Assembly (NCBI GenBank): GCA_020853845.1
Contig: JADYYD010000146.1
Span: 1 to 35,180 of the forward strand
Reading direction: 5' to 3'
Source of the DNA: Candidatus Melainabacteria bacterium
GTDB taxonomy: Bacteria; Cyanobacteriota; Vampirovibrionia; Obscuribacterales; Obscuribacteraceae
DNA: 35,180 bases
The notes beneath the pieces were generated by a model. It was not told where the DNA came from. It made no database searches and worked only from the letters and a program-made list of their open reading frames with translations. Below, one piece after another: positions 7,557 to 15,428 of the stretch. The position numbers and the translations under genes were made by a program. Position 1 is the stretch's first letter. Each line of letters opens with the position of its first letter.

Positions 7557-8663
7557 CTATTTTGAGCTCTGTTGAGCGGGTTTCTTACCCGAATCGGCCC
7601 TACTGTTATCAGGCTCCATGAGCGTCTGCAAAAGCACCGAAAGAACGTACATAACCACAAATCCGCCGATGAAATAGGCGACGGTCATCCACTTCTGCTT
7701 ATTTTTCGCCCGGTCGTGCGACAGGGTTTTACGCTCGACACTTACTCCCTTAGTGAGTTTCTTCAGCTCGGTGATGAGATCTTCCATTGTGCGGAAACGA
7801 TCTTGCGGTTCTTTCTCCATCGCACGGAAGATGATGTTTTTCAGATCATCGGAAACCTTGATCTGGGACGGAAATTCCGGCGGCGGATTGTTGACGTGCT
7901 TGTACATCACGTCCATGTAGTTCTCGCCTTCGTAGGGCGGAATTCCCGACATCGTGAAATACATCAAGCAACCCATCGAATACACATCCGTAGAGCCGTC
8001 GAGCTTTACACCCTTGATCTGCTGCGGACTCATGTAGAGCGGCGTTCCGATGACCATGCCGTCCATCGTCAGCCCTTCTTTGGGAGCCGGTGCGCCTTCG
8101 TCGTGAATGAGTTTGGCTATGCCGAAATCGACTATGCGAACGTCATTGAGTTCGCCGACCTCGTTCTTGCAAAGCACAACGTGCTCCGGCTTCAGGTCGC
8201 GATGTATGACCTTCTGCTTGTGCGCATGACCCATGGCAGACGCGATCTGCACAAATATTGGAATTGCCTCGCGGGAGGTCATCGGTCCTTTCGTGCTCAC
8301 CCGCTCATGCAAAGTCATGCCGTCGAGCCAATCCATGACGAGATAAGGCATCTTGCTCTTTGTGATGCCGAAGTCGCGCACCTGGCAGATGCCGTGATGT
8401 TTTAGCGCGCTTGCAGCTTTGGCTTCAGTGATAAAGCGCTGGCGCATATCTTCGTCGGCTGCGTATTTCGGCAGAAGAATTTTGATGGCAAAACTCGCAC
8501 CGGTGTAACGGTTTTTCGCACGATAGATGGCACCCATGCCACCTTCGCGAACCTTCATGAGCAGCTCGTATTGCTCCGGCAACTCTTTTAGAAGCGGGTC
8601 GAACTGAGTGGCAGCGACGGCCGTTTCCCAATTGCTGCTTGCTGAGTTTGTGCCGTCAGTCAT
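7557..8663 (-). CDS. tail-anchored Ser/Thr protein kinase with altered metal-binding motif
   Basis: 368 aa, ATG 8663. The start overlaps the stop of the upstream TPR gene as ATGA, so translation is probably coupled. Residues 32-310 are a Hanks-type kinase: glycine loop REGGMGAIY (39-47; the first glycine is missing), Lys61, HRDLKPEH with Asp156, DFG Asp179 and GTPLYMSPQQ. The residue normally Asn in HRDxKxxN, which helps bind Mg, is His161, so catalytic strength is uncertain. One transmembrane helix (about 325-347) near the C terminus leaves only a short polar tail outside, unlike classical PknB with PASTA domains. Partnership with the secreted TPR protein is inferred from the overlap. Confidence 0.9.
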   Translation of the reverse strand: MTDGTNSASSNWETAVAATQFDPLLKELPEQYELLMKVREGGMGAIYRAKNRYTGASFAIKILLPKYAADEDMRQRFITEAKAASALKHHGICQVRDFGITKSKMPYLVMDWLDGMTLHERVSTKGPMTSREAIPIFVQIASAMGHAHKQKVIHRDLKPEHVVLCKNEVGELNDVRIVDFGIAKLIHDEGAPAPKEGLTMDGMVIGTPLYMSPQQIKGVKLDGSTDVYSMGCLMYFTMSGIPPYEGENYMDVMYKHVNNPPPEFPSQIKVSDDLKNIIFRAMEKEPQDRFRTMEDLITELKKLTKGVSVERKTLSHDRAKNKQKWMTVAYFIGGFVVMYVLSVLLQTLMEPDNSRADSGKKPAQQSSK

Positions 8664-10009
8664 TCTGCTGAACCTTGCTTACCTTCAGACTTGCCGCTAT
8701 CGGCAGCTTCGGCAGGACTTGCAGAAGTAGTTTGCGAAGAGGTCGATGGCGCCGCTTCGCCTGCAGGGCTCGCCGATGTCGGCGCAGAACTCGTCGGTGC
8801 GGGTTCTGAACTCGCCGGTGCCGGCGCAGAACTAGCCGGTGCGGGTTGAGAACTCTTCGCTTGCGGCACGCTTGGCTCAGAGACGATCTTTCCATCTTCA
8901 CCCATTACAGGCCAATCTGCTGTTGGCGGCGGTAACAAAACAGGTGGAGCTGCATTTGCTGCTGGTGCCGCTGTCGCGGATTCGGATACAGCAGCCGATG
9001 GAGATGCAGCAGAGGAGGAAGTGGCACCATCTGACGTACTTGCAGCGGCCGACGCAGAACTTGAAGTTTCTGCTTTTGATTCTGCGGCGGTGCTCGCGGC
9101 ATCCGGCTCTGGAGTTGCCGCAGGAGTTGCCGCAGGAGTTGCCGCCGGAGTCGTCGCAGTTACGGAAGTCGCAGCAGTCGTCGTTCCAGCAGTCGAAGTC
9201 GTTGCGGCAGGCACCACCGCCGGTGCCGCAGTAACATGCTGTTCATTTGCCGATGCCGATGCCGATGCCGATGTCGATGTCGATGCCGATGTCGATGCCG
9301 CTGTGGTAGCTGCAGCTTCACCACTCTGCTGCGCCAACTCAGCCTCAATCAAGTCCGCCTCCGCCATCTTGTTCAGCTTTCGCAGGACCACGCCATAGAC
9401 TTTCAGAGTGGACGAGTAGGTCTTTGGATTGATCGACTTATCGCGACGAACAATCTCAGTTGACTGCTTGAGCACACCTTCTGCGTTCGAAAAATCACCT
9501 TTGTCCATGTACATCGACGACAGATCCGCCTGCGCCTGAACAGCGGCAGCCGGGTTTTGTTGCGCACCGCGATTGGCGAACGCCACAACGGTTTTTTGAT
9601 ATCCGATTGCCTGGTCCAACTTGTTTTGCTCTTTGCTGACCTTCGCCAGCTTTTCCAGCACAGGGACGCTCTTCGGACTGCCGGGTCCGTCTCGTTTTGC
9701 GATCAATTGCAAGGCCGATTGGAAATACTGCTCAGCATTCGCCCACTGTTTCTTCACTTGCAACTGCGCACCGGTCGCGACGTACTGCTCGATCGCCTTT
9801 GTTTGAGCAAGCATCGCTTGTTGTGCCTGCAACATCTGCTCGTATGTATTACGAACAGTCTTACCTTTGCTCAAGCTGGCAGCCGTGCCGGCCCCCATGC
9901 CGGCGCCAAGACCTCGGACAAATGTGCCCTCCATCAGGCCTTGCGACTGGGCTGGAGAAATGCATGCGACGAACAACGAAACCAACGCCAAAGCGCGAGC
10001 CTTTTGCAT
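8660..10009 (-). CDS. secreted TPR protein with Ala/Ser/Thr/Pro-rich C-terminal tail
   Basis: 449 aa from ATG 10009, with AGGT about seven bases upstream. A signal peptide (residues 1 to about 22, ALALVSLFVACISPAQS) predicts export. Residues about 60-230 carry TPR-like helical pairs (QWANAEQYFQSALQLI, KLDQAIGYQKTVVAFA, DFSNAEGVLKQSTEIV), a protein-binding scaffold. From about 235 to the end it is low complexity (A, S, T, P), with slippage-prone hexanucleotide DNA. No catalytic domain. The gene overlaps the downstream kinase by ATGA, so the two are very likely made together. The tail may be a surface linker or a glycosylated stretch; that is a guess. Confidence 0.85.
   Translation of the reverse strand: MQKARALALVSLFVACISPAQSQGLMEGTFVRGLGAGMGAGTAASLSKGKTVRNTYEQMLQAQQAMLAQTKAIEQYVATGAQLQVKKQWANAEQYFQSALQLIAKRDGPGSPKSVPVLEKLAKVSKEQNKLDQAIGYQKTVVAFANRGAQQNPAAAVQAQADLSSMYMDKGDFSNAEGVLKQSTEIVRRDKSINPKTYSSTLKVYGVVLRKLNKMAEADLIEAELAQQSGEAAATTAASTSASTSTSASASASANEQHVTAAPAVVPAATTSTAGTTTAATSVTATTPAATPAATPAATPEPDAASTAAESKAETSSSASAAASTSDGATSSSAASPSAAVSESATAAPAANAAPPVLLPPPTADWPVMGEDGKIVSEPSVPQAKSSQPAPASSAPAPASSEPAPTSSAPTSASPAGEAAPSTSSQTTSASPAEAADSGKSEGKQGSAE
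9115..9301. repeat. coding microsatellites (12-mer and hexanucleotide tracts)
   Basis: Within the tail of the TPR gene, GCCGCAGGAGTT repeats at about 9117-9142, and a GATGCC/GATGTC hexanucleotide tract of about eight units runs from about 9250 to 9301. On the coding strand they give Ala-Thr-Pro and Ala-Ser/Thr-Ser strings. Unit length is a multiple of three, so length change would keep the frame. Confidence 0.75.
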
Positions 10010-10146
10010 AAGTTTTACCTAGTAATAAGAGTTGGGGAATGTTACCTCCATTCCACAATGTGCAAAAAAACAAACTCAAAGCACGTTAAAACTGCCGCCG
10101 GAAAGTTGCGGCCAGAGAGGCTTAAAATCGCTCAATTTGGGTGAAA

Positions 10147-10581
10147 TTAACCGTCGAGGATGACTGCATCCAATTGATCCGCAATGCTTTCCAGCTCTTC
10201 GGGTTCGGCGTGTTCTCTCAAGCGAGGAAACAGCGTTTTGGCACAAAACTCCCGATGGCGCTCGAACTTATCGGCGAGGATTTGCAAACCTTGCTCGAAA
10301 CCGGGTTCGTCGACATGAATCATGCAAAGATTTTCCGCGTCTGCTTTCATCTCGTTACGATGCCTTTCAGCCTCCGCGATAATGTCTTCCATTCCGTCTA
10401 TGTCCGTAATTGTGCTGATCACTGCATTCTCTTTCTTGAAATTGCCGTTGAGCCCGTCTAAAACTCGTTTTGTTTCCTCGAATACTCTATCTTGCGTCCA
10501 GTCAGCATAATGCGCAGCGGTTTTGTTCAGTCTATGAGCAAGGTGCGCTTCATTAGTCAAAAGGAATTCAAAAACGTCCAT
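10147..10581 (-). CDS. hemerythrin-like (HHE) domain protein
   Basis: 144 aa from ATG 10581, with GGGGA about nine bases upstream. The all-helical sequence has histidines spaced as in HHE/hemerythrin proteins: HLAHRLNKTAAHY near the start, AERHRNEMKADAE in the middle, and FERHREFCAKTLFPRLREH near the end, the last matching the usual H-x3-E-x-LFP-type segment only partly. Such domains bind a di-iron centre and sense or carry O2, NO or iron. The ligand set looks incomplete by eye, so metal binding is uncertain. It may be the first gene of the kinase block; a gap of 137 nt separates it from the TPR gene. Confidence 0.6.
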   Translation of the reverse strand: MDVFEFLLTNEAHLAHRLNKTAAHYADWTQDRVFEETKRVLDGLNGNFKKENAVISTITDIDGMEDIIAEAERHRNEMKADAENLCMIHVDEPGFEQGLQILADKFERHREFCAKTLFPRLREHAEPEELESIADQLDAVILDG

Positions 10582-10687
10582 ATTTCGAAATCCCCATATC
10601 AGTGCGTAACTGGGAATGGACGGAACATTTTTGCGAGAGTTTCAAATATTCGAGATTTGCGAAAAATTCGTATCAAATCGTTGCGGA

Positions 10688-12046
10688 TCAACTTCCCATA
10701 TAACGGGCACGCGGTGCCGCAGCATGGGCGTTTAGACCTTCCAGATTGGCAAACGCTTCTGTCTCCTGATGCAATTCGTTGGCATTGGAGCGCACGCGGA
10801 TCCATGTCTGAGCGCGCAAGAAAGTCAGCGGACTGAGCGCACCGGCAAAACGAGCGGAGCGATTCGTCGGCAGTGTGTGGTTAGGACCCGCGACATAATC
10901 GCCATTTGGAACAGTCGCGTTGTAGCCTATGAAGAGCGCACCATAATTGACCAGGTGCGGTTGCAAATCTTCCGGCTTGGCGACATGCAATTGCAAGTGC
11001 TCAGGAGCTATACTGTTTGCGGCGGCGATGCAGGACACGATGTCCGGCAAAACAAGAATGACGCTCTTGCTCAAACTCTCGTCAATGAAGTCGGGAAGCG
11101 CAATTTCGCCGCGAACCTTGGGCACTTCAGCTAAAACCTGTGTCGCTACCGCTTCGTCGTCTGTGAGAAGGAACGCGCGCGCATCCGGATCGTGCTCGGC
11201 TTGCGAAAGCAAATCGAGTGCCAGCCAATACGGATTGCTTCCGTGATCGGCAATGATACAAATTTCGCTCGGTCCCGCCAGCATGTCGATGCCGATGCGA
11301 CCCTGCAATTGCCGCTTCGCTTCTGTCACATATGCATTGCCCGGTCCGACGACCATGTCCGCCGGCTTAATAGTCTTTGTTCCAAAAGCGGCCGCGGCGA
11401 CTGCCTGCGCGCCACCAATTTGGTGAAACTCGGTGACACCAGCTACGGTGCCCGCATATAAAATCTCATCCGTCAAATTCGGGGAAAGAATGAAAACTTC
11501 AGAGACTCCTGCGACTTTAGCTGTGATAGCGGTCATCAAGGCAGTGGATGCGAGGGGGAAACGTCCTGAGGGCACGTAGCACGCAACGCGCGATACCGGG
11601 CGGAAGTTGAGCCCGGTGTCGAAACGTTCGTAAGAAACGTGAATAGGGCGTATTGCAGCGAGCGTTGCTTCAGCGAATGCGCGAATACGCGATGCAGCAA
11701 GATCGATCGTTTTCACCGTATCTTCCGGAAGCTGCCCGGCAAGCGCATCGATGCCTTCCTGTTCCATGAACAGCGGAGGCATGATCGTGTCGCCAAATCG
11801 ACTGGCTAATTGAGTGATTGCCGCATCACCTTCGCGGCGCACATGATTGATGATCTGCTCTACTTCTTGCTGAATGCTGAGCGCTGCAAATGAACCACTA
11901 TGCTTGGTGGCAGCCAGAGGCGGACCACTCGCTGATGAGCCGGTCAATGGAGGCGGCGCCGGTATTGATTCATTGTCCGCTCCAGAACCGCTGGCCATCT
12001 TTTTCAACCAGGCAATGGCATCGACACCCTTGTAAAGCGGAATCAT
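10688..12046 (-). CDS. hisD: histidinol dehydrogenase
   Basis: 452 aa. The start is ATG 12046, which overlaps the hisA-IE stop as ATGA. It oxidises L-histidinol to L-histidine in two NAD-dependent steps, the end of the pathway, in the cytosol. Diagnostic stretches: VACYVPSGRFPLAST, GGAQAVAAAAFGT, AGPSEICII, QAEHDPDARAFL, NSIAPEHLQL (catalytic Glu-His pair) and AGPNHTLPT. Residues about 18-50 are an unusual Ser/Ala/Pro-rich insert between the first helix and the normal core, making it some 20 aa longer than typical. It is last in the his operon; no clear terminator follows. Confidence 0.97.
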   Translation of the reverse strand: MIPLYKGVDAIAWLKKMASGSGADNESIPAPPPLTGSSASGPPLAATKHSGSFAALSIQQEVEQIINHVRREGDAAITQLASRFGDTIMPPLFMEQEGIDALAGQLPEDTVKTIDLAASRIRAFAEATLAAIRPIHVSYERFDTGLNFRPVSRVACYVPSGRFPLASTALMTAITAKVAGVSEVFILSPNLTDEILYAGTVAGVTEFHQIGGAQAVAAAAFGTKTIKPADMVVGPGNAYVTEAKRQLQGRIGIDMLAGPSEICIIADHGSNPYWLALDLLSQAEHDPDARAFLLTDDEAVATQVLAEVPKVRGEIALPDFIDESLSKSVILVLPDIVSCIAAANSIAPEHLQLHVAKPEDLQPHLVNYGALFIGYNATVPNGDYVAGPNHTLPTNRSARFAGALSPLTFLRAQTWIRVRSNANELHQETEAFANLEGLNAHAAAPRARYMGS

Positions 12047-13278
12047 TTGTGTCGTCCCCCAAGCTCCAGCTCGATTTCTTTCCAATCAAGTCCTTCATCA
12101 ACAGCCAGCACGCCTACGAAATAAAGTAAGTCGGCTATCTCCCAGCGAAGGTTTTCGCGCGACTTAAACGATACCACTTCAAATGCCTCTTCCATAAGCT
12201 TTTTGGAGAGTTTATCGCGGTCTTGAAACAGTGTCGCCGAGTATGAGCCTTCGGGAGCATTTTCCTTTCGCTGCCGAAGGGTTTCGAAGAGTTCTTCGAT
12301 GGCGAATGAGCGATGCGCCGCCGCCGAACCGAAACAACTGTAAGAGCCTGTGTGGCAGGCACCTTGAGATTGGCGCACGGTAAACAAAAGCGAGTCTCTG
12401 TCACAGTCTACACGGCACGCGATCAATTCCTGTACGCTGCCGGATGTCAATCCTTTCTCCCAGATTTCTTGTCGTGACCGGCTGAAATAAATCCCTTTTC
12501 CTTCGGTCAGCGCACGCTTCAAAGACTCCTGATTGCCATATGCGAGCATCAATACTTTTCCGCTGACATCTTGAACGACAATCGGCACGAGCCCCTTGTC
12601 GTCGAATTTTACTGCGCCGACAACGCTGTCAGCCAAGTCAATGCGACCCGTATACAAAGCCATGCCAACCTGCACGTCGAGACCCATTTTCGAAATCTCG
12701 ACAATTTCATCGGTAGCGGCGATGCCACCGGCCACGGTGACCGGCCGTTTCAACTTTTCTTTTGCTTCCTTCACCGCTTGCATATCAATGCCGCCCAGTC
12801 CACCTTCGTTCTCGACAAACGTAGTGAGAAAAGATCCGCAGTAGGGCGTCAACCGCTCTGCCCGCTCCCAAACGGTTTCCCCAGTGCTGTTCGTCCATCC
12901 TTTATCGACAACTTTGCCGCCACTTTGATCAAGCGCCACCATAACTCTTTCGCAAGGAAATTCGCTCAAGATCTCGGGTACTGCGGCAGTTCCAAATATT
13001 AGAGCTTTGGCACCGGCTTTCAAATACTCGCGCCCGGTCTCCGCATCGCGAATGCCACCACCGACTCTCGCATCAGCGACCTTACAAATGTCTCTGATAA
13101 TCTCTCTGTTGTTTCCCTTCCCCATTGCCGCATCAAGATCGATGACAGCAATCTCGCCGTATCTGTTGAACTCACGCGCCAGTTCGAGCGGCGAGCGCTC
13201 ACTCTCCAAAACAAGCTCCTTGCCTTGCTTTAGCTGAACTGCTTTGCCGTTCATAATGTCAATGCTGGGTATGATCAT
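12043..13278 (-). CDS. hisA/hisIE: trifunctional HisA-HisI-HisE fusion
   Basis: 411 aa from ATG 13278. Residues 1 to about 225 are HisA (ProFAR isomerase), a (beta/alpha)8 barrel with the catalytic Asp in SIDIMNGKAVQL, GGIRD, and a second Asp in VMVALDQSGGK. Residues about 226-320 are HisI (PR-AMP cyclohydrolase) with the zinc motif DCDRDSLLF then QSQGACHTGSYSCF. Residues about 325-411 are HisE (PR-ATP pyrophosphohydrolase) with KKLMEEAFEV and EIADLLYFV. These are steps 2, 3 and 4 of histidine synthesis on one chain, with almost no linker after HisA. HisIE fusions are common; HisA joined to HisIE is not. It follows hisF by an 81-nt gap, the only real gap in the operon, and overlaps hisD by ATGA. 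Confidence 0.95.
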   Translation of the reverse strand: MIIPSIDIMNGKAVQLKQGKELVLESERSPLELAREFNRYGEIAVIDLDAAMGKGNNREIIRDICKVADARVGGGIRDAETGREYLKAGAKALIFGTAAVPEILSEFPCERVMVALDQSGGKVVDKGWTNSTGETVWERAERLTPYCGSFLTTFVENEGGLGGIDMQAVKEAKEKLKRPVTVAGGIAATDEIVEISKMGLDVQVGMALYTGRIDLADSVVGAVKFDDKGLVPIVVQDVSGKVLMLAYGNQESLKRALTEGKGIYFSRSRQEIWEKGLTSGSVQELIACRVDCDRDSLLFTVRQSQGACHTGSYSCFGSAAAHRSFAIEELFETLRQRKENAPEGSYSATLFQDRDKLSKKLMEEAFEVVSFKSRENLRWEIADLLYFVGVLAVDEGLDWKEIELELGGRHK

Positions 13279-13359
13279 GGTTCACCGGTGTGGAGTTTGG
13301 ATTTGTCATGCGTTCGCCTTGAACGCGTTAAAAAAGATATGTCTTACAAAAATTGGTGC

Positions 13360-14121
13360 TCAGTACCGCACACTTATTCCTGCATTTTTCACGGCTTGTT
13401 TTACATCGCCGATACTGTAGATTCGATCGTGGAAGATGCTGGCGGCAAGCGCTGCGTCGGCACTAGCCTTTTGAAAAACTTCAACAAAGCTTTCCGGATT
13501 GCCCGCGCCGCCTGATGCGATAACAGGAATGGATAAAGTTTCAGAAAATGCTTTTACCATTTCCAGATCAAAACCATTTTGCATGCCGTCACGGTTCCAC
13601 GACGTAAGAAGGATTTCTCCAGCACCTCGTTTTGCACACTCCTTAGCCCACTCGAGCGCGTCCAAGCCTGTGGTTTCTCTGCCGCCTTTGACGAGAACTT
13701 CCCAACCATCGCCATCAGTTTTCTTGCGAGCGTCGATCGCCACCACGCAGCACTGCGAACCGAATTGAGTAGCGACTTCATCGACTACCTCCGGTCTGCG
13801 CACGGCGGCAGTGTTCATGGAAACTTTATCAGCGCCCGCGTTCAAAAGAGCAGTGACATCGTCTCTGGAGGAAACACCGCCACCCACCGTAAAAGGTATC
13901 GACAATTTGTCGGCGACACGTTCCACGAATTCGAGCATCGCCGAGCGACCTTCAACGGATGCAGTTATGTCGAGAAACATCAATTCATCGGCGCCCTGGC
14001 TCTCGTACATCAATCCGAGTTCCACCGGACATCCCATATCGCGCAGATTGGAAAAATTGACACCTTTGACGGTGCGACCGTCTTTAACATCCAGACAAGG
14101 AATGATGCGCTTAGTCAGCAT
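13360..14121 (-). CDS. hisF: imidazole glycerol phosphate synthase, cyclase subunit
   Basis: 253 aa. The start is ATG 14121, with AAGGAG six bases upstream, overlapping the end of hisH by 11 nt. It joins ammonia from HisH to PRFAR, giving imidazole glycerol phosphate and AICAR. The (beta/alpha)8 barrel begins [16 protein letters not shown] with the catalytic Asp11, and the second catalytic Asp is at 130 (VVAIDARKK), exactly the family positions. FTVGGGVSS and PVIASGGAG form phosphate-binding loops. Length is normal. It works as a heterodimer with the upstream hisH product. Confidence 0.97.
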   Translation of the reverse strand: MLTKRIIPCLDVKDGRTVKGVNFSNLRDMGCPVELGLMYESQGADELMFLDITASVEGRSAMLEFVERVADKLSIPFTVGGGVSSRDDVTALLNAGADKVSMNTAAVRRPEVVDEVATQFGSQCCVVAIDARKKTDGDGWEVLVKGGRETTGLDALEWAKECAKRGAGEILLTSWNRDGMQNGFDLEMVKAFSETLSIPVIASGGAGNPESFVEVFQKASADAALAASIFHDRIYSIGDVKQAVKNAGISVRY

Positions 14122-14770
14122 TTTCCACTCCTTGAGACGCAAGTGTTTTGTTCAAGATGCGCGGCGCCACGCCCTCTGAATTGGAAACTCCGTTCAACCA
14201 ATTTACGAGAAGTTGTTGCCCAAATTCACCACTCTTCTCCGGGTGAAACTGGAAAGCAGTGATATTGTCTCGGCGCACGGCGGCGCAGAAGTCACCGAAG
14301 TAATCCGAGGCATACAAAACATCGGAAGAGACTTCCGGGGCGGCGACAAATGAATTGACGAAATAGACGAATCCATTGGGCCACTTCTCCTGTTTCGCCT
14401 CAATAGAATTCCAACCTATTTGTGGAACTTTACCGGCGCGGAATTTCACTACCTTGCCGGGCAGAATGCCCATACCCGCGCTGTCAGACTCCTCACTGTA
14501 ATCGAAAAGAATCTGCATGCCGACGCAAATTCCCAAATATGGCGTCCCACTTTCAACAAGTTCTTTTACTCGCTGATCGAATTTTTCTCTTTGTAAATTT
14601 CCCATAACAGCGCCGAAATTTCCGACTCCCGGCAAAATAACCGGGCGCGAACCGTCAGGCAAGTTTCCAGGATTGACCAGATTGTATTCAACCGAAAGCC
14701 TGTCCAGACAACGCTTGACGCTGCCCAGATTGCCTCCAGCGACATCCACCAGGTCGACCTTAGTTATCAT
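14111..14770 (-). CDS. hisH: imidazole glycerol phosphate synthase, glutaminase subunit
   Basis: 219 aa from ATG 14770, overlapping the end of hisB by 11 nt. A class I glutamine amidotransferase that supplies ammonia to HisF. The catalytic triad is visible: Cys82 in YLGICVGMQ, and His176 and Glu178 in FQFHPEKS; the oxyanion-strand motif PGVG is at 47-50. The usual YFVHSY segment reads YFVNSF here. The C terminus is about 15 residues longer than the core fold, probably due to the overlap with hisF. Confidence 0.96.
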   Translation of the reverse strand: MITKVDLVDVAGGNLGSVKRCLDRLSVEYNLVNPGNLPDGSRPVILPGVGNFGAVMGNLQREKFDQRVKELVESGTPYLGICVGMQILFDYSEESDSAGMGILPGKVVKFRAGKVPQIGWNSIEAKQEKWPNGFVYFVNSFVAAPEVSSDVLYASDYFGDFCAAVRRDNITAFQFHPEKSGEFGQQLLVNWLNGVSNSEGVAPRILNKTLASQGVENAD

Positions 14771-15428
14771 CCAAAACTCCTTTGGTGCTCAGATATTCGT
14801 TGCCTGGAAGTGGCGTGACCGCCTGGCGAAATGCACGAGCAAGCGCTTTGAATGACGCTTCGATGACGTGGTGATCGTTGTCGCTTTCCAGCATTTTGAT
14901 ATGGAGCGTGGCGCGCAGCCCGTCAACGAAACCTTTGTAGAATTCGCGAAACAGATTCGGATCGATGTTGCCGACTGTGAAATTACTGAATTGCAATTTC
15001 CAGGACAGATTGCGCCGCCCGCAAATATCTATGGCGACCAAAACCAGGCTGCCATCCATCGGATAAGTAAAACAGCCGGCGCGCTCGATGCCTTTGAAAC
15101 CGCCCAGTGCTTTAAACAGTGCTTCACCAAGTACGATACCAGTGTCTTCGATCAGATGATGCGGATCGACCTCGACATCGCCGGTTGCCTCGACTACCAA
15201 ACTGAAGCGCCCGTGTACGGCAAAAGCTTCCAGCATGTGCGACAAAAACGGCAGTGAAGTTTTGATGGAAACCTCGCCCGGATTATCCAGGTCGACTCGA
15301 ATCGAGATTTGCGTTTCCTTGGTTTGCCGCTCCACTGTCGCCTTGCGCGCAGCCGTCGCCGCGCGGCTTGCGCCACCAGCCTCCGCGCCTGATTCAGACT
15401 GACGATCGTTTTGCATCGTGCTTTTCAT
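14760..15428 (-). CDS. hisB: imidazoleglycerol-phosphate dehydratase (monofunctional)
   Basis: 222 aa from ATG 15428, overlapping the hisC-HAD stop as ATGA. It dehydrates imidazole glycerol phosphate to imidazole acetol phosphate. The two metal-binding motifs are present: DPHHLIEDTGI (H90, H91, E94) and DNDHHVIEASFKALARA (H186, H187, E190), both manganese ligands in the family. The first motif FLSHML lacks the common Asp of FFDHML. No phosphatase domain is fused at the N terminus, in contrast to E. coli HisB, so histidinol phosphatase must come from elsewhere, plausibly the HAD part of the upstream gene. The first 30 residues are a low-complexity extension. Confidence 0.95.
   Translation of the reverse strand: MKSTMQNDRQSESGAEAGGASRAATAARKATVERQTKETQISIRVDLDNPGEVSIKTSLPFLSHMLEAFAVHGRFSLVVEATGDVEVDPHHLIEDTGIVLGEALFKALGGFKGIERAGCFTYPMDGSLVLVAIDICGRRNLSWKLQFSNFTVGNIDPNLFREFYKGFVDGLRATLHIKMLESDNDHHVIEASFKALARAFRQAVTPLPGNEYLSTKGVLDDN

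Noticed and set aside
6695-7621. 308-codon frame on + across the GNAT gene
   Set aside because: Antisense to the GNAT coding region with its RGKGIG motif; composition looks non-coding.
9021-9398. 125-codon Ala/Val/Asp-rich frame on +
   Set aside because: Arises from the microsatellite of the TPR gene read in antisense.
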